Shown: positions 33,449-41,910, numbered from the stretch's first letter. The stretch: DNA of 64,000 nucleotides from Amycolatopsis dendrobii (GCF_014145675.1 NZ_JACGZW010000008.1:372001-436000), one strand, 5' to 3'. Program-made: numbers and translations. The notes: generated from the sequence alone by a model not told the origin.

Positions 33449-35052
33449 GCGGTCACCTCGAGACGCTTGCGGATGGCGGCCTCCAGTTCGTCCCGGTCGG
33501 AGAACGGGTGCACCACACCCTGGACCTCCTGGCCGGTCTCGTGGCCCTTGCCTGCGATCAGCACGATGTCCCCCGGCCGGGCGAGCGACACCGCGGACGC
33601 GATCGCCTCGCGCCGGTCGCCGATCTCCACGACCTCGCCGCCCGCGGCGGGCCCGACCGCGCGGGCCCCGGCCATCATCGCGGCGCGGATCGCGGCCGGG
33701 TCCTCCGAACGCGGATTGTCGTCGGTGACGATCAGCAGATCGCTGCGGCGCACCGCGGCCTCGCCCATCATCGGGCGCTTCGCGGTGTCGCGGTCGCCGC
33801 CGCAGCCGAGCACGGTGATGATCCGGCCGTCGGTGCGGGCGCGCAGCGCGTCGAGGCCCTGCGCCACCGCGGCCGGTTTGTGCGCGTAGTCGACCACCGC
33901 GGTGAACTCCTGGCCGAGGTACACCCGCTCCATCCGGCCGGGCACCTCCACCGCGGCGAGCCCGGCGACGATGTCGTCGGCGTCGATGCCCGCGCTGTCC
34001 AGGATCGCCGCCGCGAGGACCGCGTTGGCGACGTTGAACGTGCCCGGCAGCGGGATCTTCGCCGCGCGGCTGAGCCCGTCCGGCCCGAGCAGGGTGAAGG
34101 TCTGCTCCCCCGCCGGGGTCGCCTCGATGTCGGCGGCCCGCCACAGCGCGTCGGCGCCGGCCTCGATCGAGACGGTCACCGTCTGCGGCGTGAGCAGCGC
34201 CTGCCCCCACGCGCTGTCGACCACGACGACCTCGGTGGTCGAGCGGCCGTCGAACAGCAGGGACTTGGCGGCGAAGTACTCCTCCATGTCCTTGTGGAAA
34301 TCGAGGTGGTCCTGCGACAGGTTGGTGAACGCGCCCACCGCGAACCGGGTGCCGTTGACCCGGCCGAGCGCCAGCGCGTGGCTGGACACCTCCATCGGCA
34401 CGTGCGTGACGCCGCGCTCCAGCATCACCGCGAGCAGCGCCTGCAGGTCCGGGGCCTCCGGCGTGGTGAACCCGCTGGCGAGGCGCTCGCCGGCGATCCG
34501 GGTCTCCACCGTGCCGATCAGGCCGGTGGTCCGCCCGGCGGCGCGCAGGCCCGAGTCGACCAGGTAGGAGGTGGTGGTCTTGCCGGACGTGCCGGTGACG
34601 CCGAGGACGGACAGGCTCAGCGACGGCTCGCCGTAGATCCACGCGGCGATCTCGCCGAGCGCGGCGCGCGGGTCCGGGTGCACGAGGACCGGCACCGGCG
34701 CGTCGCGCAGCGCGGGCCGGTCGGCTCCGCTCGGGTCGGTCAGGACGGCCGCGGCTCCGGCGGCGAGGGCCTGGTCGCTGAAGTCGGCTCCGTGCGCGCG
34801 GGCTCCGGGCAGGCCGGCGAACAGGTCACCGGGGAGCACGTGCTGCGCACGCAGCGTGGTGCCGGTGACGGTGAGGTCGGCGGCCTCGGGACGGTCGGCG
34901 ATGAGCCGGGCTCCCGCACGGGCGAGCAGAGTGGCCAGCGGGACCGGGTCGATCCGGGCCGGGCGGGGCGGGGCTGCGGCTGCCTTGGCCGGGCTGTCCG
35001 GCAGCGACGCGGCAGCGGGCCCGCTTCGGGGCTGGGACGAGGACACGGACAC
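33445..35052 (-). CDS. murE: UDP-MurNAc-tripeptide synthetase MurE (meso-DAP type)
   Basis: A 535-residue Mur ligase. ATP loop GVTGTSGKTTT at 151-161; HVPMEVSSHALALGRVNG; TNLSQDHLDFHKDMEEYFAAK; and VVDYAHKP. The DNPR motif in IVTDDNPRSEDP indicates meso-diaminopimelate as substrate, fitting actinobacterial wall type. There is an N-terminal extension of about 35 Ser/Ala/Pro-rich residues. GTG 35052 is chosen (an in-frame GTG lies 6 bases later); TAACCT lies 7 bases upstream, so the mRNA may be leaderless. Unlike its neighbours, it is separated from ftsI by about 630 bp of repeat-bearing DNA, so it needs its own promoter. Confidence 0.95.
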   Translation of the reverse strand: MSVSSSQPRSGPAAASLPDSPAKAAAAPPRPARIDPVPLATLLARAGARLIADRPEAADLTVTGTTLRAQHVLPGDLFAGLPGARAHGADFSDQALAAGAAAVLTDPSGADRPALRDAPVPVLVHPDPRAALGEIAAWIYGEPSLSLSVLGVTGTSGKTTTSYLVDSGLRAAGRTTGLIGTVETRIAGERLASGFTTPEAPDLQALLAVMLERGVTHVPMEVSSHALALGRVNGTRFAVGAFTNLSQDHLDFHKDMEEYFAAKSLLFDGRSTTEVVVVDSAWGQALLTPQTVTVSIEAGADALWRAADIEATPAGEQTFTLLGPDGLSRAAKIPLPGTFNVANAVLAAAILDSAGIDADDIVAGLAAVEVPGRMERVYLGQEFTAVVDYAHKPAAVAQGLDALRARTDGRIITVLGCGGDRDTAKRPMMGEAAVRRSDLLIVTDDNPRSEDPAAIRAAMMAGARAVGPAAGGEVVEIGDRREAIASAVSLARPGDIVLIAGKGHETGQEVQGVVHPFSDRDELEAAIRKRLEVTA

Positions 35053-35214
35053 GCCGGAGAGGTTACCGAGGCCGGATCCGGGTGACCCAACGCGGTACGG
35101 CGAACGCGCGCCGCCGCCGCGCGTGTGGTAAGCGGAGCAGTCAAGATCGTTGCGGCGCAACCCTTTCCCTGGCACTGCACCGGCCCGTGTGGACAATGCC
35201 CGGCCCCGCCGCGA

Positions 35215-35286
35215 GGTGGCATTGGGTGCGTCCCACGCACCCAATGCGGCGTCCGGTGCGTCACATGCACCCAATGCCACATTGGG
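35215..35286. repeat. CCCAATGC hairpin cluster, copy 1
   Basis: Alternating GCATTGGGTGCG and GCACCCAATGC blocks form two or three overlapping hairpins. A very similar cluster is at 55356-55436. Confidence 0.75.
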
Positions 35287-35591
35287 GGTTTCCTCAGTGG
35301 CACCTTGCGGCGGGCCGGACGCAGGGCGGTAAGCCTCGCAAGTGCCTGGCGAGGCGCGGGTGAAGCCATCCCCGGCCGATGCCCGCCGGTCCGGCCGGTG
35401 AGCACCGTACGTGAGGGGAACCCTGCGGGAAGCAGAGTCGATGAGGGGAACCCACACGCACGTCGGCGGAGGCGGAGCCGGGCGTTGCCGCAGAGAGGCC
35501 GCACACCACAGCTGCACGCCACAGCTACTGAGAAAACCTCGACGGGGTCTTGTCCGCCCCAGCCTCGCGCGGCTCTTCTCCCGCAGAAGTA

Positions 35592-35640
35592 CGTGAAGGG
35601 CCCCTTGAGGGAATCTGATTCCCTCAAGGGGCCCTTCACG
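35592..35640. terminator. 49-bp perfect palindrome downstream of ftsI
   Basis: Two exact 24-bp arms (35592-35615 and 35617-35640; CGTGAAGGGCCCCTTGAGGG outward) flank one base. It lies 45 bp past the ftsI stop. It can act as a terminator, but the perfect arms also fit a dispersed palindromic repeat family; a decayed relative is at 55279-55330. Confidence 0.75.
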
Positions 35641-35684
35641 GACATTCTCGCACGCGGAGCGTGCTGCGCAGCGAGGCGCGGCGG

Positions 35685-37601
35685 TCAGCCGACGACGAGC
35701 GGCACCACCGGCGACGGCCCGTCCGACAGCGGAATCTGGTACCGCTGCGACAGGTACGACGCGATCGAGTGGAACAGCGGGCCCGCGGAATGCCCGGCGG
35801 GCGTGCTGTCCGGCGCGTCGAGGCGGATGCCGACGACGAACCGCGGGTGGTCGGCGGGGAGGATGCCGGCGAAGGTGATGTTCGCCAGGCTCGAGCTGTA
35901 GGCCTTGGTGCGCGGGTCGATCTGCTGGCCGGTGCCGGTCTTGCCGGAGATCTGGTAACCCTCCAGCCCGGCCGACGGCGCGGTGCCCGCGTTCGGGCTC
36001 TTGGCGTTCTGCACCACCGCGCGCAGCATGTCCCGCACCGTTTTCGCGGTCTCCGGGCTCACCACGCGCTCGGTCTTCGGCGGCGCTTCCGGCGTGACAG
36101 TGCCGTCCGGGTTCTTCTTCGCCTTCACGATCCGCGGCTCGACGCGCAGGCCGTCGTTCGCGATCGCCTGGTACATCCCGGCCATCTGCACCACGGTCAT
36201 CGAAAGACCCTGCCCGATCGGCAAGTTCCCGAACGTGGACGCCGACCAGTCCTTGCGCGGCGGCACGTATCCGGAGCTCTCGCCGGGAAGGCCGATGCCG
36301 GTCTTCTGCCCGATGCCGAACTTCTTCAGCAGCGCCAGATACCGGTCCGGGCCGACCTGCTGGGCCAGCTCCAGCGTGCCGACGTTGGAGGACTTCGCGA
36401 ACACGCCGGTGGTGGTGAACGTCTGCGTGCCGTGCACCCACGCGTCGTGCACCGTCCGGTCGGCGACCTTGATCGAACCCGGCACCTCGAGCGTCGAGGT
36501 GGGCGTGGCGATCTTGTCGTCGATCGCCGCGGTCGCGGTGACCACCTTGTTCACCGAACCGGGTTCGTAGGGCGTGGTGATCGGCCGGTTGTTGAGCAGG
36601 TCGTCCTTGATCGTGGACGGGTCGTTCGGGTTGAACGTGCTCGCGTCGGCCAGCGCGTACACCTCGGAGGTCTTCGCGTCCATGATGACCGCCTGGCCGC
36701 CCTTGGCCCCGGCCTTCGCGACGTAGTCGCTCAGCTGGCGCTGCAGTTCGAACTGCAGGTCGGAATCTATGGTCAGCTCCAGATCGGAGCCGGGGACGGC
36801 GGCGGTGAGCACGTGCTCGGTGCCCGGCAGGTAGAGATTGTCGTTGCCGTTCTGGGTGTTCACGATCTCGCGGCCGGGCGTGCCCGCCAGGTCCGCGTCG
36901 CGCGATTTCTCCAGCCCGATCACGCCGTGCAGGTTGTGCTTCGACACGTCGGGGTCGTCCATCCGCCAGTTCGCCAGGCCGACGATGTTGGACGCGAGCG
37001 TGTCGCCGGGGTACTCGCGCTTGGCGCGCTTCTCCACGCTGATCCACGCGTACTTCTTGACGATCTGGTCGGCCACCGAAGGCTCGACATTGTCGACGAG
37101 GTAGGTGAAGGACTGCTGTTTGTGCAGCAGCGCCAACTGTTCTGCCTCGGTGGTCAGATGCGGTAGCTTCTGCGCGATCAGCTTCGCCGCGCCCGACACC
37201 TCGGTTTCGAAGTTGCGGCCCTTGTCCGGGTACTTCTTCGCGTACTCGTCCATCGTCTTGTGCAGCGCGCGCAGGTTCACCGACAGCGTGCGGGTTTCCA
37301 CGCTGAACGCCAGTTTCGCCCCGTTGCGGTCCACAATGGACCCGCGCTGCGCCGGGATGTCGATCGTCAGGGTGCGCTGCCGTTCGGCCGCCGCGGACAA
37401 CGCGGGAGCCTCGAACCACTGCACCTGCACCAGTTTCGCGCCCGCCACCACCATCAGCACGACGAGCATGATGCGCACCGCGGAAAACCGGCTGCGCTGT
37501 CCGCCGTTGCCCCGTTTCGCGACCGCGCGGCGGGTGCCCGCGGCGTAGGTCCGCCGCGCGCTGCCCGCCGCCCGGGAACGGCTGTTGCCGCCTGCCGCCA
37601 T
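35685..37601 (-). CDS. ftsI: Septal transpeptidase FtsI (class B PBP, PBP3/PbpB)
   Basis: A 638-residue class B penicillin-binding protein. It has a basic cytoplasmic N-terminus, a TM helix (about 42-60), a PBP dimerisation domain (LTIDIPAQRGSIVDRNG) and the transpeptidase domain with S349-V-N-K352 in YEPGSVNK, S404-S-N406 in AKSSNVG and K554-T-G in SGKTGTG. ATG 37601 overlaps the ftsL stop (TGATG); a GTG one codon upstream is an alternative. It works with FtsW to crosslink septal peptidoglycan. Confidence 0.97.
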   Translation of the reverse strand: MAAGGNSRSRAAGSARRTYAAGTRRAVAKRGNGGQRSRFSAVRIMLVVLMVVAGAKLVQVQWFEAPALSAAAERQRTLTIDIPAQRGSIVDRNGAKLAFSVETRTLSVNLRALHKTMDEYAKKYPDKGRNFETEVSGAAKLIAQKLPHLTTEAEQLALLHKQQSFTYLVDNVEPSVADQIVKKYAWISVEKRAKREYPGDTLASNIVGLANWRMDDPDVSKHNLHGVIGLEKSRDADLAGTPGREIVNTQNGNDNLYLPGTEHVLTAAVPGSDLELTIDSDLQFELQRQLSDYVAKAGAKGGQAVIMDAKTSEVYALADASTFNPNDPSTIKDDLLNNRPITTPYEPGSVNKVVTATAAIDDKIATPTSTLEVPGSIKVADRTVHDAWVHGTQTFTTTGVFAKSSNVGTLELAQQVGPDRYLALLKKFGIGQKTGIGLPGESSGYVPPRKDWSASTFGNLPIGQGLSMTVVQMAGMYQAIANDGLRVEPRIVKAKKNPDGTVTPEAPPKTERVVSPETAKTVRDMLRAVVQNAKSPNAGTAPSAGLEGYQISGKTGTGQQIDPRTKAYSSSLANITFAGILPADHPRFVVGIRLDAPDSTPAGHSAGPLFHSIASYLSQRYQIPLSDGPSPVVPLVVG

Positions 37602-38260
37602 CACTGCCCTCCCCCGGCGAGGTCAGGCGTGGTGCCCGGCAGATCGCCTTCGATGCCGCCCTCAGCGGGCGGCGCGACGGGGGTCGACGGCGGCACGGCC
37701 GCGTCGTCCTGCGGCGCCTCGGCCTTCTTCGGTTCGCCGACGACGGTCGTCTTGCCGTCCTTGCCGACGACGATGCGCGCCGGGTCGCCGCCAGGCACCA
37801 TGCCCAGTTGCTTGGCCGCGGGCGCGAGCGACGCCGGGGACTGGGCCTTCGCGACCTCGCGCTCCAGCCGGTCCTTCGTCTCCATCAGCGAAGCGCTGTC
37901 CGTGCGCAGCTTTTCGAGCCGGTACGAATCGGCGATCGCCTGCGTGGTGAACCACAGCGTCGCGGCGACCCCGACCGCCAGCAGCCCCATCATCACGAGC
38001 ACGAACGACGCGCGCGATTGCGGCCAGCGCAGCTGGAACCGCGTGCGCACGGTCTTCGTCTCGACGTTTTCCGGTTCCGCGACCGGCTTTTTCGGCGCGC
38101 GCTGCCGCAGCAGGTCGGCCCGCTGCGCCCGCCGGGCGTACGCGCGCTCGGCCGCCGTCGTGCGCCGCCGAGCCGGAGCGTCGGCCTCGGTGACGGTGTT
38201 CCGCGGTGCCCGCTCCGCAGCGGTCGACGACGAGCGGCGGGACTTCGTAGGTGCGGTCAT
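37601..38260 (-). CDS. ftsL: FtsL-like bitopic divisome protein
   Basis: A 219-residue protein with a basic cytoplasmic region (1-70), one TM helix (SFVLVMMGLLAVGVAATLWFTT, about 91-112), a coiled coil (SYRLEKLRTDSASLMETKDRLEREVAKAQ) and a Pro/Ala-rich extracytoplasmic tail. Position between rsmH and ftsI plus this topology identify FtsL; sequence is weakly conserved in the family. ATG 38260 overlaps the rsmH stop by 4 bp. Confidence 0.85.
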   Translation of the reverse strand: MTAPTKSRRSSSTAAERAPRNTVTEADAPARRRTTAAERAYARRAQRADLLRQRAPKKPVAEPENVETKTVRTRFQLRWPQSRASFVLVMMGLLAVGVAATLWFTTQAIADSYRLEKLRTDSASLMETKDRLEREVAKAQSPASLAPAAKQLGMVPGGDPARIVVGKDGKTTVVGEPKKAEAPQDDAAVPPSTPVAPPAEGGIEGDLPGTTPDLAGGGQ

Positions 38261-39213
38261 CGCGGCTCTCCGATCCGTTGTGCTGCGCGCAGCCGCACCG
38301 AGGCGGCCCGCGGGTTGTGCTCGATCTCGCTCTCGCCGGCTTTCTCCGCTCCCCGGGTGAGGAGCTTCAATTCCGGCCCGTGCCCGGGCAGTTCGACCGG
38401 AAGCCCTTCCGGCGTCCGGGATTTCGCCAGTTCCGCGAGCGCCTGCTTGACCAGCCGGTCCTCGAGGGACTGATAGGACTCGACGACGATCCGGCCGTCC
38501 ATCGCCAGTGCGCCCAGCGCCGCGGGCATCGCCCGCCGCAGCACTTCCAGTTCGCCGTTGACCTCGATCCGCAGCGCCTGGAACGTGCGCTTCGCCGGAT
38601 GGCCGCCGGTGCGCCTGCTCGCCGCGGGCACCGCGGAGTAGAGCAGTTCGACCAGCCTGCCGCTGCGGGTGAACGGTTCCTTCTCCCGCTCCGCCACGAC
38701 GGCGCGGACGATCCGCTGCGCGAACCGTTCCTCGCCGTAGTCGCGCAGGATCCGGATCAGCTCGCCCGGCGCGTAGGTGTTGAGCACGTCGGCCGCGGTG
38801 AACCCGGTGGTCGGGTCCATCCGCATGTCCAGCGGCGCGTCCTGGGAATAGGCGAATCCGCGTTCGGTGCGGTCGAGCTGCATCGACGAGACGCCGAGGT
38901 CGAACAGGATTCCGTCCACTCGGGACAGTCCCAGTCCGGACACCGCTTCGGGAAGTCCGTCGTAGACAGTGTGGACCAGGTCGACGCGGTCGCCGTGCCG
39001 CGCGAGCCGCTCCGCGGAGCGCTCGAGCGCGGCCGGATCGCGGTCGAGACCGATCAGCCGGAGTCGGGGAAACGCGGCCAGCAGCGCGTCGGAATGGCCG
39101 CCGAGGCCGACGGTCGCGTCGACCAGCACGGCGTCGCGGCCGTCCAGCGCGGGGGCGAACAGTTCGACGATGCGGTCCAGCAGCACCGGAACGTGCTCTG
39201 CTGCGTCCGTCAT
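38257..39213 (-). CDS. rsmH: 16S rRNA m4C1402 methyltransferase RsmH (MraW)
   Basis: A 318-residue SAM-dependent rRNA methyltransferase. SAM site VLVDATVGLGGHSDALL; GILFDLGVSSMQLD; RGFAYSQDAPLDMRMD; and FQALRIEVNGELEVL are diagnostic. ATG 39213 follows AGAAAGGGGGGAAG. The 193-bp leader between mraZ and rsmH is highly structured and contains loops complementary to this ribosome binding site. Confidence 0.97.
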   Translation of the reverse strand: MTDAAEHVPVLLDRIVELFAPALDGRDAVLVDATVGLGGHSDALLAAFPRLRLIGLDRDPAALERSAERLARHGDRVDLVHTVYDGLPEAVSGLGLSRVDGILFDLGVSSMQLDRTERGFAYSQDAPLDMRMDPTTGFTAADVLNTYAPGELIRILRDYGEERFAQRIVRAVVAEREKEPFTRSGRLVELLYSAVPAASRRTGGHPAKRTFQALRIEVNGELEVLRRAMPAALGALAMDGRIVVESYQSLEDRLVKQALAELAKSRTPEGLPVELPGHGPELKLLTRGAEKAGESEIEHNPRAASVRLRAAQRIGEPR

Positions 39214-39370
39214 GTCTTCCCCCCTTTCTGCCGCGAGTGTTTCCGGGGAAGATGCGGCGGATGCCGTCAGGTCCCTGCCCGCCCGCTTGCTGACCTGGCA
39301 CCGGGGAAGGTGCGCCAGGGTCAAAGAGCGGACAGAGGCCTCACGGCATCCGCGTCGAACGGCGTACCCG
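39214..39370 (-). ncRNA. mraW-type structured leader of rsmH
   Basis: In transcript orientation, GCGGATGCCGT (39353-39343) pairs exactly with ACGGCATCCGC (39267-39257), enclosing a hairpin (39319-39294) closed by CCTGG/CCAGG and GCACC/GGTGC with a TTCCCC loop. The motif CTTCCCCGG occurs twice (39309-39301, 39251-39243). Actinobacterial mraW operons are known to carry a conserved structured motif at this position. CTTCCCC is exactly complementary to GGGGAAG in the rsmH ribosome binding site (39222-39216). Confidence 0.72.
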
Positions 39371-39406
39371 CGTCCCCCGACGACGCAGGTGCGCTCAAGG
39401 CGTCTC

Positions 39407-39838
39407 CTAGAAGACGCCCGGCAGAACTTCCTCCCGAGCCTGTGCGTAGCTGTCCTCGTGTTCGTCCAGGTAGCCCTGCCACGCCTGGGCGTCCCAGATC
39501 TCGAGCCGGGTGATCGCGCCGATCACCACGCACTCCTTGTTGAGCCCCGCGTACCGGCGCAGCTCCGGCGCGATGGCGACGCGCCCTTGCCCGTCCGGAC
39601 GTTGCTCGTCCGTCCCGGCGAACAGGTAGCGCTGGTAGGCCCGCACCGCCTCGTTCGTGAACGGGGCTTCGGCGACCTTCCTGGCCATCTGCTCGAACTC
39701 GGCACGGGGGAAGACGAAGAGACAGTGGTCCTGCCCCTTGGTGACCATCAGCCCGCCTGCCAAGGCTTCGCGGAACTTCGCGGGCAGCGTGAGCCGCCCT
39801 TTGTCGTCCAGCTTCGGGGTGTGGGTGCCGAGGAACAC
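39407..39838 (-). CDS. mraZ: Transcriptional regulator MraZ
   Basis: A 143-residue AbrB/MraZ-fold DNA-binding protein with two tandem domains: LDDKGRLTLPAKFRE (about 9-23) and DGQGRVAIAPELRRYAGL (about 80-97), each with the DxxxR signature. MraZ represses its own dcw operon. GTG 39838 follows GGGAGGTGGAGG. Four 10-bp repeats over its promoter are the likely binding sites. Confidence 0.95.
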   Translation of the reverse strand: MFLGTHTPKLDDKGRLTLPAKFREALAGGLMVTKGQDHCLFVFPRAEFEQMARKVAEAPFTNEAVRAYQRYLFAGTDEQRPDGQGRVAIAPELRRYAGLNKECVVIGAITRLEIWDAQAWQGYLDEHEDSYAQAREEVLPGVF

Positions 39839-39901
39839 CGGCCTCCACCTCCCTACCGGATCCGGTTGGCTCCCCGCCCGGTTCCGGCTCGGGGGCTCCC
39901 T

Positions 39902-39947
39902 TCCGCCCCACTGGCCACCACCGTACCCCACTTTTCACCACAGTCAA
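39902..39947 (-). promoter_or_regulatory. mraZ promoter with four MraZ-box-like repeats
   Basis: The minus strand has TTGACT (39947-39942), 16 bp, then TACGGT (39925-39920). Overlapping it are four consecutive decamers: GTGGTGAAAA, GTGGGGTACG, GTGGTGGCCA and GTGGGGCGGA (39941 to 39902). MraZ boxes in other bacteria are TGGGN-type direct repeats with a 10-bp period. Autoregulation of the division cluster is inferred. Confidence 0.85.
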
Positions 39948-39994
39948 CGCGTCCCGCGCCCGCGCCACTCCGTCGGGTGGCGCGTTTGCGCAGG

Positions 39995-40410
39995 TCACGG
40001 AGGTGGGCCCAGGTGGGGGCACGGTGGGGGGACCGTGGCGAAGATCCCCCGCACCGGGGTCTCTCGCAACCTCGGAAGGCCTGAAACGTCCGCGTTTCGG
40101 CAGCGTGGGGACCCATGGTGGGGGTTGGTGGGGGAACCGGTGGGGACGGGTGGGGACGCGGGTGGAGCGGGGTGGGGAGCCGCGGTGGGGCCTGGTGGGG
40201 GGGCGTAGGAGGAAGGCGGATGGCTCGGCCGGATGCCGTGCGGGGGCTGGTGGGGAACCCCTCGCGGCGGTGCCGAGGCAGCCGCGGTGGGGCCTGGTGG
40301 GGCGGTTGCGGGGAGCCGGACGACTCGGCCGGATGCCGTGGTGGGGGCCGGTGGGGGACCGTGCGACGGGCACTGAGGCAGCCGCGGCGGGAGCGAGCGG
40401 GGGCCGCTGT
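39995..40410. repeat. TGGGG-rich array with a ~101-bp tandem repeat
   Basis: The plus strand carries more than ten TGGGG motifs, many spaced 10-13 bp (for example TGGGGGTTGG, TGGGGACGGG, TGGGGCCTGG). From 40180 a unit of about 101 bp repeats about 2.5 times: CCGCGGTGGGGCCTGGTGGG at 40180 and 40282, and CCGCGGCGGG at 40382. GGATGCCGTG recurs at the matching offset. No gene is visible. Confidence 0.75.
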
Positions 40411-40447
40411 GCCGCACGGGCGGTGAAGCGCGGCCTGCTGACCGCAG

Positions 40448-40491
40448 TCGTGAGTGGCGATACCGGTTAGAACCGGCATCGCCACTCACGA
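40448..40491. repeat. GTGAGTGG-family palindrome, copy 3 (near perfect)
   Basis: TCGTGAGTGGCGAT, one variable base and CCGGTT are mirrored by AACCGG, one base and ATCGCCACTCACGA. It lies downstream of the espG-like gene and may help terminate it. Confidence 0.75.
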
Positions 40492-40540
40492 GGCCTGGCT
40501 GGACAGCGCGGGCTGCGGGCCAGTCCTGCGCGGGTCCGTG

Positions 40541-40584
40541 TCGTGAGTGTTCACGCCGGTTCCAACCGGCACGAACACTCGCGA
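40541..40584. repeat. GTGAGTGG-family palindrome, copy 4 (variant)
   Basis: TCGTGAGTGTTC, GCCGGTTCCAACCGGC and GAACACTCGCGA give the same architecture as copy 3, with base changes made on both arms. It lies about 28 bp past the espG-like stop. Confidence 0.7.
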
Positions 40585-40611
40585 CCGACCGTCCACTTCA
40601 GACCACGGGGG

Positions 40612-41310
40612 TCAGCGCGGCACCAGCTCCATGACCCGCTCGGCCAGCCGCGCGCTGTCCACCGGGGACACCGTCACCCACTCCTGCCCACCGCGCCCGG
40701 GCGAGGACACCGCCGAATAGGCCCCGGCGTCCGTGTCGAACCACGTCAGCCCGCCGGTCCGGGACAGTTTCCCCGCCCGGTCGCGGGCGTGGACGGTGAA
40801 CTGCCCCGCCGCGTACACCGGCCGGGCTTGGATCGCCCGGAGCTCCTCGCCTTGCGAGCCGCCGGGCGGCTCCCCCGCCGCGGGCAGCCGGACGCCGTAC
40901 CCGGGGCCGGCCGAAAGCTCGGGCAGCACGTCGATGATCGCCGAGGCCAGCTCGCTTTCCCCGATGCCGCGCACGCCGATCGTCCGCGCCGGCTGCACGG
41001 CGAGCACCGCGTCGCGGCCGCGGAGCGCGGCGACCGCGCGAAACGGTTCGTCGGCCGTCATGTCCGCGAGCGCTTCGCACTCCACATACCGTTCCGCGGA
41101 AGCCAGCACGCGGAGGCTGTTCTCCAGTGCGGCGTCGAGACGGCCGTCGAAGAGGCCGCGTTCGCCGAGGTTCCGGTAGACCTCCGCGCGGATCGCGGAG
41201 CGGTCGGCGTCGGTCTCCCCCACGCTGCGCACCGCCAGCGGCGCGGGCGGGGCGTCGAGGCCGAGGTCGGCCCAGACGATGTCGAACGCGGACGCCGACA
41301 GGCTGATCAA
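40612..41310 (-). CDS. EspG-like ESX secretion chaperone
   Basis: A 232-residue protein resembling EspG, the cytosolic chaperone that holds PE/PPE-type substrates for type VII secretion. Visible family features are the FDIVWADLGL opening, the central TADEPFRAVAALRGRDAVLAVQPARTIGVRGI segment and the C-terminal LTWFDTDAGAYSAVSS stretch. The start is TTG 41310, overlapping the stop of the PPE-like gene (TTGA). It is shorter than mycobacterial EspG. No ESX core gene lies within the window. Confidence 0.8.
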   Translation of the reverse strand: MISLSASAFDIVWADLGLDAPPAPLAVRSVGETDADRSAIRAEVYRNLGERGLFDGRLDAALENSLRVLASAERYVECEALADMTADEPFRAVAALRGRDAVLAVQPARTIGVRGIGESELASAIIDVLPELSAGPGYGVRLPAAGEPPGGSQGEELRAIQARPVYAAGQFTVHARDRAGKLSRTGGLTWFDTDAGAYSAVSSPGRGGQEWVTVSPVDSARLAERVMELVPR

Positions 41311-41888
41311 GCCGGCCCCGCGCCGAGCGGCGGGACCGCGGGGAACTCGCCTTCGGGCAAGAGCCCGCGCAACGCGGTGTCCCGGGTGCGCAGGACGTCG
41401 ATCGCCTTCTGCCGGGCGGCCTCGGCCTCGGCGCGCCGCTCGTCCATCGCGGACGACAGCCCGGCCAGCCGCACCAGGTCCCCGCTCGCCGCGGCGGAAC
41501 GGATCATCGCCGCCGGGTCGAAGTCCACCGGCGCGGGCATGTCCGCGCGCGCCCGGGCGGCGACCTCGGCCTGTCCCTGCACGGCTTCCCCGACCTTCGC
41601 CGACACCACGGAGGTTTCGGCGAGCCAGCCGGACGCGGTGCCGAGCACCTTCCGCATCGCGTCGCCCGCGTCGCCCTGCCAGGATTCCTCGCTGCCCGCG
41701 GACAGCGCGACCAGCCCGCCGATCGAATCCTCGAGCCGTTGCGACAGCCCGGCCCACCGCGAACCCGATTCGCCCGCCGCGGCCGGGTCGTTGCCGTCGA
41801 CCGCCTGCGCGGCGAGCGCCGCGTGGCTGAACGCTTCGTACCGCGCCGTCGGCTCGGGGGCCGGGGACGCAGCCGGGGTGTCGGTCAC
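41307..41888 (-). CDS. PPE/WXG-like putative ESX substrate
   Basis: A 193-residue mostly helical protein with YEAFSHAALAAQAVDG at the N-terminus and a central SEESWQGDAGDAMRKVL, where W-Q-G sits at a helix turn as in WXG/PPE proteins. Further helices follow (ARARADMPAPVDFD, SSAMDERRAEAEAARQKAIDVL). It has no signal peptide. Its stop overlaps the EspG-like start, so a chaperone-substrate pair is likely; export is inference. Confidence 0.72.
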   Translation of the reverse strand: MTDTPAASPAPEPTARYEAFSHAALAAQAVDGNDPAAAGESGSRWAGLSQRLEDSIGGLVALSAGSEESWQGDAGDAMRKVLGTASGWLAETSVVSAKVGEAVQGQAEVAARARADMPAPVDFDPAAMIRSAAASGDLVRLAGLSSAMDERRAEAEAARQKAIDVLRTRDTALRGLLPEGEFPAVPPLGAGPA

Positions 41889-41910
41889 GACTTTCCTCCT
41901 CGCACGGGGT

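Larger units (their letters stand above)
35053..35684. other. Repeat-rich gap between murE and ftsI
   Basis: No convincing gene. The gap contains a CCCAATGC hairpin cluster, a GTGAGGGGAACCC-type half palindrome (about 35413-35460) and a 49-bp perfect palindrome next to ftsI. It breaks an otherwise overlapping mur-fts operon. Confidence 0.7.

Noticed and set aside
35592..35640. Terminal inverted repeat of an insertion sequence
   Set aside because: No transposase frame or second matching end at a suitable distance; the palindrome belongs to a short dispersed family.
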